Below, piece by piece: positions 55,626 to 64,000 of a stretch of 64,000 nt of DNA. The stretch lies in assembly GCA_905182645.1 (NCBI GenBank), contig CAJJCJ010000004.1, positions 1-64,000 of the forward strand, in the 5' to 3' direction. A program made the position numbers and the translations under genes. The notes beneath the pieces are model-generated. The model made no database searches, had not been told where the DNA came from, and saw nothing but the letters and a program-made list of their open reading frames with translations. The stretch is from an uncultured Sulfitobacter sp. Its GTDB lineage: Bacteria > Pseudomonadota > Alphaproteobacteria > Rhodobacterales > Rhodobacteraceae. Every line of letters starts with the position of its first letter. Within the stretch, counting starts at the first letter, position 1.

Positions 55626-56140
55626 TAGATATACCGAATTTGTTCAGTCCAGTACCGTTCCACCCGCCGTAACGCCATGGTGATGTCGTCGATACCTTTG
55701 TGATCAAGCACACCTTTGCCCATCAACCCAGCCGCGTGTGTCGCGAATAGTTGACTGACGACTTTGCGTACATCGCGCCCTTTTGGTGTCAGGCTAACCC
55801 GCACTGATCGGCGGTCGATTTCGGATCTCTGGTGGTGCATAAACCCCGTATCGACCAGCTTTTTCAAATTGTAGCTTACGTTGGACCCTTGATAGTAGCC
55901 CCGTGTTTTCAGCTCTCCGGCGGTCACCTCATTGTCGCCCACGTTGAACAACAGCAACGCTTGCACAGCGTTTATTTCAAGCATCCCCAGCCGTTCAAAT
56001 TCATCTTTGATCACGTCCAGTAACAGCCGGTGAAGCCGTTCCACAAGGGTCAACGAATCTAGATAACTGTTCATAAAGGCCGCTGCGTGCGCGGTCCCAC
56101 CGGTTTCGTCTCCCGGTCCGACATTACTGTGAATGCTCAT
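55622..56140 (-). CDS. ldtR: MarR-family winged-helix regulator LdtR
   Basis: A 172-residue regulator with the LdtR-type sequence VERLHRLLLDVIKDEFERLG, EINAVQALLLFNVGDNEVTA, GELKTRGYYQGSNVSYNLKK LVDTGFMHHQRSEIDRRSVR. In other Alphaproteobacteria LdtR controls L,D-transpeptidases and stress tolerance. Targets are not in this window. It is convergent with the second DUF1194 gene (stops overlap). Confidence 0.88.
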   Translation of the reverse strand: MSIHSNVGPGDETGGTAHAAAFMNSYLDSLTLVERLHRLLLDVIKDEFERLGMLEINAVQALLLFNVGDNEVTAGELKTRGYYQGSNVSYNLKKLVDTGFMHHQRSEIDRRSVRVSLTPKGRDVRKVVSQLFATHAAGLMGKGVLDHKGIDDITMALRRVERYWTEQIRYIY

Positions 56141-56219
56141 ATTTCCATATCTCCGACAATTACTGCTCGAAGATAGGTTTGAACCAGATTTACGAAAATT
56201 CGGTTAAGTCAAAACTGTT

Positions 56220-56498
56220 TTAATTTACCGACGGCTTGGTTAGCCCTGTCGCCCCTGCCCCAATTTGCGCGATTAAGTCCACGTATTCAGCGGGTGCAAG
56301 TACTGTTCCACCAACCCACGCATACAAGTCATGATCATTCTCGGCCAAAAGTTGGTCATAATGCGCAAGCCCTGCGTCATCCATTCCGTCCAATTTGCGC
56401 CCAGAAAAATCCGACAGGATCAGGTCCATTTCTTTGATCCCCCGCCGCATCGACCGCATCCGCATGCGTTTGATCATCACATCGCGTGTTTCAACCAT
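56220..56498 (-). CDS. sdhE: Succinate dehydrogenase assembly factor 2 (SdhE)
   Basis: A 92-residue protein with the RGxxE motif in MRRGIKEMDLILSDFSGRKL and the acidic helical bundle AHYDQLLAENDHDLYAWVGG. SdhE helps attach FAD to succinate dehydrogenase. GAGGAG precedes ATG 56498; it follows the XRE gene by two bases and is probably co-transcribed with it. Confidence 0.92.
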   Translation of the reverse strand: MVETRDVMIKRMRMRSMRRGIKEMDLILSDFSGRKLDGMDDAGLAHYDQLLAENDHDLYAWVGGTVLAPAEYVDLIAQIGAGATGLTKPSVN

Positions 56499-56500
56499 GA

Positions 56501-58180
<1,680 letters not shown>

Positions 58181-58220
58181 GCGATTGTCTTTGCTAGGGT
58201 CCACCCAAACAAGGGGCGAC

Positions 58221-58640
58221 ATGGGCGCTGAGTTACCAGATTATTACTTTCGCATCCGTGAAAATGGGGCTGCTGTGTTTCGGGTTGATACCGAGAACCG
58301 TCAGCGCCGCATTGAGATGGACCAGATTGCACTTGTAAACGTCAACAAAGGCGTTGTGAAGCCGCATGGCGAGCATGCGCTTACGGTTGAAGATATTGCC
58401 GCCATTCAAGACTGGCTGGACAAGCGCGTCGCATTGCTTGCCCAACGTGATATCGACGATATTCACCGCGCTGTGGACTATATGAATGTCACGACGCAGT
58501 GGGTGCAGTCCAAGGCATCCGAGGCCCAATTGGACGACGTTACAGATGCGTTATTACTGGCAATGCACGACTTACGATCTGTGCTTGTGCGCAAGAAAGC
58601 CGATCGTTTGATGAAGCAGCACGCGGCTGAGAACGGCTAG
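58221..58640 (+). CDS. Conserved hypothetical protein
   Basis: A 139-residue protein starting MGAELPDYYFRIRENGAAVF with AGGGG upstream. It contains IEMDQIALVNVNKGVVKPHG, LTVEDIAAIQDWLDKRVALL and DDIHRAVDYMNVTTQWVQSK, a mixed beta then helical pattern. I recognise it only as a type conserved in Rhodobacterales; no function. Its stop (TAG) is part of CTAG shared with the MATE stop on the other strand. Confidence 0.75.
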   Translation: MGAELPDYYFRIRENGAAVFRVDTENRQRRIEMDQIALVNVNKGVVKPHGEHALTVEDIAAIQDWLDKRVALLAQRDIDDIHRAVDYMNVTTQWVQSKASEAQLDDVTDALLLAMHDLRSVLVRKKADRLMKQHAAENG

Positions 58641-60001
58641 TCGCGTCGTTTGGTCAAAAACACAGACCGACGCCAGAACCGCCACATCATCAGCACGGCG
58701 GCCACTGACAGCCCAACAACCAGCCCCAGCCAGATGCCAACGCCACCCATGCCAAGCGTGAACGCCAGCAAATAGCTGACCGGCAAGCCCACCACCCAAT
58801 AGCTGATTGTTGCAATGACCATCGGCACAGCCGTGTCTTGCACGCCACGCAAAAGACCAAGTGCCAGAACTTGCACCGCATCCACGACTTGGAACAGCCC
58901 CGCCATCGCCAAAAGCGAGATACCGATGCGCAGCAGCGCGGCTTTTTCAGGTTCGCTTGGGTCGATGAACACCGCGATAAGTGGTTCGGGGATCAACAAG
59001 AACACCGCCATGGTCGCGACAGCAAACACCGTCGACATGCCAATGGCCATTTTTGCCCCACGCCGCAGGTTTATTTCGTCGCCGCGCCCTAACGCGCGAC
59101 CCGCACGTATGGTGGCCGCTTGCGAAAACCCGAGGTGGACCATGAACGTCAGGCTGGCAAGTTGAATGGCGATCCCGTGGGCTGCCAGTTCAATCGGGCC
59201 GATCCAGCCCATCATAATCGCGCTTGCGGTGAACAGCCCACCTTCGGCCAATGACGTCAGCCCGATGGGCCAGCCAAGCTGAAAGACGCGGCGCAAGATC
59301 TCGCCGTCGGGTTTCCAGACGTTTTGCAGTAGCTTGTACTGCGGCAGTTTGCGCAGCCCGTATAGGACAAGGATCACCACCGTGGCGAATGTTACAAAAA
59401 GCGATGCGATTGCCGCCCCTTGGATGCCCATTTCAGGCGCCCCGAAGTTCCCGAAAATCAATGCATAGTTGACGACCACATTCATCAAAGCGGTCCCAAG
59501 GGTCGCCCACAGAATAATTGCCGTATACTCCAACGCTGCCAGATAGGATTTCAGCGTCATCGCCATGAGTGCGGGCACCATTTGCCATGCAGCAATAACC
59601 AGATAATCATGTGCCATAGCGGCGACCACCGCGTCTTGACCAATGGCCAGAAGTATCTGTTCCGACCACATGAATGGCAGCGTAAACAGCAGCCCGTAGG
59701 CAATCGACAGCCACAGTCCCATGCGCGTGACGCGACGGACTTGGGCCTCGTCGTCGGCCTCGGCTGCGGCGGCCACCATGGGGGTCACTGCAAAGGCAAA
59801 TCCAGCGCCAACAATGAAGGTCACGAAATACATTGTTGACCCGAGAGTCACTGCCGCGAGCGCCGTCACATCATACCAGCCAAGCATGATTGTATCTGTC
59901 ATATGGATCAAAAATTGCGCCACTTGCGATGCGATCAACGGGCCGCCAAGCATCCAAATGGCGCGGCGGTGTTCAGAATAGGTTTGTGCGGTGTGTTCCA
60001 T
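58637..60001 (-). CDS. MATE-family multidrug efflux transporter
   Basis: A 454-residue, 12-helix protein: IWMLGGPLIASQVAQFLIHM TDTIMLG (helix 1 region), FAVTPMVAAAAEADDEAQVR, VNYALIFGNFGAPEMGIQGA, LGWPIGLTSLAEGGLFTASA and RAGRALGRGDEINLRRGAKM. These are NorM-type features. It exports cationic drugs or metabolites with Na+ or H+. ATG 60001 has no strong ribosome site. Convergent with the hypothetical protein gene. Confidence 0.92.
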   Translation of the reverse strand: MEHTAQTYSEHRRAIWMLGGPLIASQVAQFLIHMTDTIMLGWYDVTALAAVTLGSTMYFVTFIVGAGFAFAVTPMVAAAAEADDEAQVRRVTRMGLWLSIAYGLLFTLPFMWSEQILLAIGQDAVVAAMAHDYLVIAAWQMVPALMAMTLKSYLAALEYTAIILWATLGTALMNVVVNYALIFGNFGAPEMGIQGAAIASLFVTFATVVILVLYGLRKLPQYKLLQNVWKPDGEILRRVFQLGWPIGLTSLAEGGLFTASAIMMGWIGPIELAAHGIAIQLASLTFMVHLGFSQAATIRAGRALGRGDEINLRRGAKMAIGMSTVFAVATMAVFLLIPEPLIAVFIDPSEPEKAALLRIGISLLAMAGLFQVVDAVQVLALGLLRGVQDTAVPMVIATISYWVVGLPVSYLLAFTLGMGGVGIWLGLVVGLSVAAVLMMWRFWRRSVFLTKRRD

Positions 60002-60055
60002 CGTTCTAGGCTTAGGGCCGATCCGCTTCCCCGTCTAGCCATGCGAAAGAACCCC

Positions 60056-60697
60056 ATGTCCAAAAACCTGATCCAAGTCTCGCAAGCGTTTTATAAAGAC
60101 CTTGCGGCCAATAACGCTAAGGTATGGTGGGACGCGCATCGCGGGGCCTATGATGATGTGCTCAAACCCGCGGCTTTGGCGCTGATGGATGATCTGGCGC
60201 CTGCAATTTCAGACCTTGTCGATGCGCCTGTGAAGCCCAAGCTGTTTCGCCCACATCGGGACGTGCGGTTTTCCAAGGATAAGACCCCATATAAGACGCA
60301 TCTGCATATGATGTGGACGCTGGACGGTGTCGGGCGGCAGAACCCTGTGTTCTTCTTTGGGGTCGGCGTGGATTATGTGACAGTTGGGTCCGGCATGATG
60401 GGGTTTGACAAGCCGGTGTTGGAGGACTGGCGCAAGTTTGTGGACCTTGATGCGAAACGGATTATCGGGATTGTGGACGGTATTGAGGCCGACGGATTTA
60501 AGCTGCGTGAACCAGCGCTCAAGCGCGTACCAGCGGCCTATCCGGCGGATCATCCAGCTGCGCATTTGCTACGGATGAAAGGCTGCATCGCGTCCAAGGA
60601 CATTGGGCAGCCTGCCGATTTGGGCCGCGCGATATTAAAGGCCTGCGAACAGGTTGCCCCGCTCACGGCGCTGCTGGTACAGATATCTGAAGCGTAG
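60056..60697 (+). CDS. DUF2461 (TIGR02453-type) protein
   Basis: A 213-residue protein with the DUF2461 pattern: FYKDLAANNAKVWWDAHRGA YDDVLK, KLFRPHRDVRFSKDKTPYKT and KGCIASKDI at the end. The FRPHRDxRFSxDKxPYK motif is the hallmark. Function unknown. ATG 60056 is chosen; 60041 is five codons upstream. The dispersed palindrome follows the stop directly. Confidence 0.9.
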   Translation: MSKNLIQVSQAFYKDLAANNAKVWWDAHRGAYDDVLKPAALALMDDLAPAISDLVDAPVKPKLFRPHRDVRFSKDKTPYKTHLHMMWTLDGVGRQNPVFFFGVGVDYVTVGSGMMGFDKPVLEDWRKFVDLDAKRIIGIVDGIEADGFKLREPALKRVPAAYPADHPAAHLLRMKGCIASKDIGQPADLGRAILKACEQVAPLTALLVQISEA

Positions 60698-60715
60698 GAT
60701 GGGTTTTAACCCATC
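60698..60715. repeat. Dispersed palindrome GATGGGTTTTAACCCATC, copy 3
   Basis: Identical to the copy at 19581. With flanks it reads GGATGGGTTTTAACCCATCA plus TCC and separates the convergent DUF2461 and epimerase genes, overlapping the end of the latter. Confidence 0.7.
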
Positions 60716-61601
60716 ATCCTTTTAGGACATCGCGCCAACTATGTTGGGGGGCAAACCCCAACATCTGCTTGGCTTTGGTGTTGTCGTAGAATGCCTCAAA
60801 CTCACCCATTTCGCGACGTAGCGGGACACTGGGATAGAACTGCGCGCAGACCTCTGCACTTGATATCCCGACCGAGCAATCGTCATTGGCCACGTTAAAC
60901 ACCTCGTAGCCCAAACCATCCACGGCCAAACACCGCGCGACCATCTGACCCAAATCACGCGCGTCAATATAGGCAAAGATGTTGCGCCGCCTTAGTGTGG
61001 GTTCATCCATAAACGCTGGAAAATTCTCTGCGTATTCATGCGGTTCAATCACGTTGTTCAACCGCAATCCATAAATATCTATCCCCGTGCGCACCTGAAA
61101 CGACCGTGCAGTGGCCTCATTACAGACCTTTGACATGGCGTAACTATCGTGCGGCACCGTCGGGTGGTTTTCATCTACGGGCACATAATCGGGCAGCACC
61201 TCGCCCTCTGCAAAGCACACACCGTATGTCGTCTCGGAACTGGCAAAAATCACCTTGGGTATACCAAGCTTCACCGCCGCCTCGATCACGTTATAGGTTG
61301 ATTGGGTGTTGATCCGAAAACATTCCCCGTCAGTGCCGATCATCACACGCGGCGTCGCTGCAAAATGCACAACGGCGTCGTATTTCGGCACGCCTGTACC
61401 CGCATCCAATTCGTGGAAATCAACAAACTGCGACATGGCCCCGATGACCTGACCAGCGTCAGTCAAATCCAACAACAGTTCCGGCCCTGCGTCACCCGAT
61501 GACACCTGATCGGCGTTGACGACATAATGTCCGAGGGCGCGCAAATGCGCAACGCTATATCTACCCGCTTTGCCGCTGCCGCCTGTGAAAAAGATACGCA
61601 T
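60714..61601 (-). CDS. NAD-dependent epimerase/dehydratase (SDR extended family)
   Basis: A 295-residue sugar-nucleotide epimerase-like protein: MRIFFTGGSGKAGRYSVAHL (GxxGxxG Rossmann motif), AVVHFAATPRVMIGTDGECF, FASSETTYGVC and the catalytic YxxxK in HDSYAMSKVCNEATA. Substrate unknown. AGGAG precedes ATG 61601; the extra upstream codons of the ORF are not used. It is divergent from parE. Confidence 0.9.
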   Translation of the reverse strand: MRIFFTGGSGKAGRYSVAHLRALGHYVVNADQVSSGDAGPELLLDLTDAGQVIGAMSQFVDFHELDAGTGVPKYDAVVHFAATPRVMIGTDGECFRINTQSTYNVIEAAVKLGIPKVIFASSETTYGVCFAEGEVLPDYVPVDENHPTVPHDSYAMSKVCNEATARSFQVRTGIDIYGLRLNNVIEPHEYAENFPAFMDEPTLRRRNIFAYIDARDLGQMVARCLAVDGLGYEVFNVANDDCSVGISSAEVCAQFYPSVPLRREMGEFEAFYDNTKAKQMLGFAPQHSWRDVLKG

Positions 61602-61729
61602 GTCATAGCTCCTGTTGCTTGCGGTTACTTTGTCAGGCGGTTTGCGTGTCCACAATGGGCGATGCCTCTTTCCCCGCGCTGGCCTGCCTGTCATAGTAGA
61701 AGAAACATCAAGAAAATGAGCAGAGCGAT

Positions 61730-63688
61730 ATGGCGAACGACCTTTTGTCCACCACAAGCCCCGACGACTACAACGCCTCTTCCATCGAGGTGTTGGAGGA
61801 TATGGAACACGTCCGCCTGCGCCCTGGTATGTATATCGGCGGCAAGGACGAGCGTGCGCTGCACCACATGGTGGCCGAAATTATCGACAACTCGATGGAC
61901 GAAGCGGTCGCAGGGCACGCCACATGGATCGAAGTGGAACTACACGCCAACGGCCATTGCACCGTGCGCGATAACGGGCGGGGTATTCCAACCGATCCGC
62001 ACCCAAAGCAGCCAACGAAATCTGCGCTTGAAATCATTTTCTGCACCCTGAATGCGGGCGGCAAGTTTTCCGGTGATAGCTATCAGACGTCAGGCGGTTT
62101 GCACGGTGTTGGCTCATCCGTGGTGAACGCGCTTTCTGATCACTTGCGGGTCGAGGTCGCACGTAACAAAGAGCTGTTCATGATGGAGTTTTCCAAAGGC
62201 GTGCCACAGGCGCCTTTGGCCAAGATCGGTGCCGCCCCAAACAGGCGCGGCACATCCGTCACATTCCACCCTGATCCTGAGATTTTTGGCAAGCTGACGT
62301 TGAAACCTGCGACGTTGTTCAAGATGTCGCGGTCCAAGGCCTATTTGTTTTCCGGCGTCGAAATCCGGTGGAAAACAGAGATTGACGACAAAGAAACGCC
62401 GCTGTCAGCGACGTTCAAGTTTCCCGGCGGTTTGGCCGATTACCTGAACATCACTTTGGGCGATGCCACCGTTTATGCCGAAAAACCATTTGCGGGCACT
62501 GTGTCGTTTGTCGACAAATTTCAAGTCCCTGGCAAAGTCGAATGGGCGATCAACTGGACCCCTGCCCGCGACGGGTTCATCCAGTCGTATTGCAACACTG
62601 TGCCGACGCCAGAGGGCGGCACCCACGAGACCGGATTTTGGTCCGCGATCCTGAAGGGCATCAAAGCCTACGGCGAGCGTGTGAACAACAAAAAGGCCGC
62701 GCAGATTACGCGCGACGATTTGACGACTGGCGGCTGTGCGTTGGTGTCATGCTTTATTCGCGAACCGGAATTTGTGGGCCAGACCAAGGACCGTTTGGCC
62801 ACGACGGATGCCCAACGCATGGTCGATCTGGCCGTGCGTGACCATTTTGATAACTGGTTGGCGGCGGATACCAAAGCAGCGGGTGCGATCCTTGATTTCC
62901 TTGTGCTGCGCGTTGAGGAACGCCTGCGCCGTAAGATGGAAAAGGAGACTGCCCGCAAAACCGCGACGAAAAAGCTGCGCTTGCCCGGTAAACTGACCGA
63001 TTGTTCAAGCAAAAATCGGGCAGGCACCGAGCTGTTTATCGTGGAGGGCGACAGTGCTGGTGGGTCTGGTAAGGGTGCGCGCAACCGTGTCAACCAAGCC
63101 TTATTGCCGCTTAAGGGTAAGATTTTGAACGTGCTGGGGGCTGCATCCAACAAGATCCACACCAACGCCGAGATTAATGATCTGTGCGAGGCATTGGGTG
63201 TTGGCATGGGCACAAAGTTTAACGTCGATGACTTGCGCTATGATAAGATCATCATCATGACCGATGCGGATGTCGACGGGGCGCATATTGCCGCCTTGTT
63301 GATGACGTTCTTTTTCACGCAGATGCGGCCGCTGATTGACCAAGGGCACTTATATCTGGCCTGCCCGCCGCTGTACCGCCTGACCCAAGGCGCGCACCGG
63401 ATTTACGTGCAAGATGACGTTGAAAAAGAGGCCGCAATGAAAAAAGGCCTTGGCGGTAAGGGCAAAATCGACGTGCAGCGGTTTAAGGGGCTGGGCGAGA
63501 TGGACGCAAAAGACCTGAAGCTGACGACAATGGACCCAACCACCCGCAAACTGATCCGTGTCACGATCCACGACGACGAGCCGGGAGATACGGCGGATTT
63601 GGTCGAGCGTCTGATGGGGAAAAAGCCGGAACTGCGCTATCAGTATATTCAGGAGAATGCGCAGTTTGTTGAGGAGTTGGATGTTTGA
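61730..63688 (+). CDS. parE: DNA topoisomerase IV subunit B
   Basis: A 652-residue ATPase subunit of the enzyme that decatenates daughter chromosomes. The GHKL ATPase domain has HMVAEIIDNSMDEAVAGHAT, VRDNGRGIPTDPHPKQPTKS and SGGLHGVGSSVVNALSDHLR; the TOPRIM domain has ELFIVEGDSAGGSGKGARNR and ITDADVDGAHIAALL-like (IMTDADVDGAHIAALL). The order of motifs and length fit ParE rather than GyrB. ATG 61730 follows GAGCAGAGCGAT. Complete. Confidence 0.94.
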   Translation: MANDLLSTTSPDDYNASSIEVLEDMEHVRLRPGMYIGGKDERALHHMVAEIIDNSMDEAVAGHATWIEVELHANGHCTVRDNGRGIPTDPHPKQPTKSALEIIFCTLNAGGKFSGDSYQTSGGLHGVGSSVVNALSDHLRVEVARNKELFMMEFSKGVPQAPLAKIGAAPNRRGTSVTFHPDPEIFGKLTLKPATLFKMSRSKAYLFSGVEIRWKTEIDDKETPLSATFKFPGGLADYLNITLGDATVYAEKPFAGTVSFVDKFQVPGKVEWAINWTPARDGFIQSYCNTVPTPEGGTHETGFWSAILKGIKAYGERVNNKKAAQITRDDLTTGGCALVSCFIREPEFVGQTKDRLATTDAQRMVDLAVRDHFDNWLAADTKAAGAILDFLVLRVEERLRRKMEKETARKTATKKLRLPGKLTDCSSKNRAGTELFIVEGDSAGGSGKGARNRVNQALLPLKGKILNVLGAASNKIHTNAEINDLCEALGVGMGTKFNVDDLRYDKIIIMTDADVDGAHIAALLMTFFFTQMRPLIDQGHLYLACPPLYRLTQGAHRIYVQDDVEKEAAMKKGLGGKGKIDVQRFKGLGEMDAKDLKLTTMDPTTRKLIRVTIHDDEPGDTADLVERLMGKKPELRYQYIQENAQFVEELDV

Positions 63689-63957
63689 ATTTAAGTTTTG
63701 ACTTTAATAGCTTAGGCGCATTTCGGAACACATTCAGAAAGACAATACGTGAAATCAACGTTCCTATTTGATCTGGTTCGCTTGTCGTGCAGGTGAAAGG
63801 CGATCCAAGCGATCCTGTATTTAACTTGAAATTTTCCAGCTTCTTTCAAAAATCGTATTATTCATTGGAAAGACACGAAATGTTGTCGCTTGCAGAAGCT
63901 CTGATTTCGGCGGCAGAAACATTTGAAACAAACAAATCAGAAGTTGGCCCCGACTGA
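63685..63957 (+). pseudogene. Possible small gene with in-frame opal codon
   Basis: From TTG 63685 the frame reads LNLSFDFNSLGAFRNTFRKT IREINVPI, TGA at 63769-63771, and then SGSLVVQVKGDPSDPVFNLK FSSFFQKSYYSLERHEMLSL AEALISAAETFETNKSEVGPD to TGA at 63955. Residue use is protein-like (mixed hydrophobic and charged, an amphipathic C-terminal helix), but I recognise no family and there is no good ribosome site. It could also be the 3' fragment starting at GTG 63787. The tail to 64000 holds only a GTGCGCGTTTATGCGCAC hairpin (about 63974-63991). Confidence 0.35.
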
Positions 63958-63973
63958 ATAGTGAGCCGTAAGG

Positions 63974-63991
63974 TGCGCGTTTATGCGCACG
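63974..63991. terminator. Hairpin at the right edge of the window
   Basis: GTGCGCG and the following TGCGCAC form a 7-bp stem (loop of 4, GTTTA region) with a GTTTCCTG after it. It may be a weak terminator for parE or the small ORF. Confidence 0.35.
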
Positions 63992-64000
63992 TTTCCTGTG

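Overview
The window looks like a stretch of chromosome from a marine alphaproteobacterium of the Rhodobacterales (Roseobacter group). The evidence is family content and gene order: cobT/cobS, hflKC with degP, gor, phaR-phaP-phaC//phaZ, purA next to a DUF2842 gene, secG-pyrG, LdtR, sdhE and parE, with moderate GC and Rhodobacteraceae-type conserved hypotheticals. The exact genus is inference. The unusually high load of broken genes would fit an Octadecabacter-like genome, but the sequence alone cannot prove that. I found no tRNA, rRNA, CRISPR array or intact insertion sequence.

Layout. 1-7.7 kb: a partial unknown gene, a VOC protein, metY, a frameshifted envelope protein with a GspC/PilP-like C terminus, a KefB-type antiporter and cobT. 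7.7-16.5 kb: cobS, a ferredoxin with a nonsense-mutated FG-GAP gene, a frameshifted peptidoglycan-binding lipoprotein, degP, hflC-hflK, gor and a decayed aquaporin gene. 16.5-28.8 kb: rpiA, a glutathione transferase, sdaA, thiamine pyrophosphokinase, a large acidic protein with an early amber codon, purA, secG, pyrG, rlmJ and a small-gene cluster. 28.8-35.6 kb: a complete polar amino acid/polyamine-type ABC transporter (ATPase, binding protein, two permeases) followed by two glutamine-synthetase-like ligases and a glutamine amidotransferase, probably uptake and gamma-glutamyl breakdown of an amine. 35.8-40.3 kb: the polyhydroxyalkanoate storage module with recognisable PhaR operators. 40.3-44.1 kb: three alpha/beta hydrolases (one dead) and an MFS carrier. 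44.2-46.2 kb: thrS.

46.4-48.9 kb holds the most unusual locus. It is a bufferin-type (copper-responsive RiPP) cassette in which the precursor gene (DUF2282) and the DoxX gene are open, but the DUF692 maturase and DUF2063 partner carry several stop codons and a frameshift. 49-56 kb has two ArsC/Spx-like genes, a palindrome-rich spacer, an Abi-C gene with an internal stop directly downstream of thyX, a fused remnant that I read as a Slam-dependent lipoprotein joined to its Slam assembly factor, a glyoxalase and two overlapping DUF1194 von Willebrand genes. 56-64 kb: LdtR, sdhE, an XRE regulator, an aspartate aminotransferase, a MATE pump, an epimerase and parE.

The main theme is decay. About a dozen genes that are otherwise well conserved in reading frame carry one or a few lesions, while housekeeping genes (purA, pyrG, thrS, rpiA, parE, secG) are intact. 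All three stop codons occur as lesions, together with single-base shifts and apparently lost start codons. This argues for pseudogenisation (or, for some, assembly errors) rather than codon reassignment.
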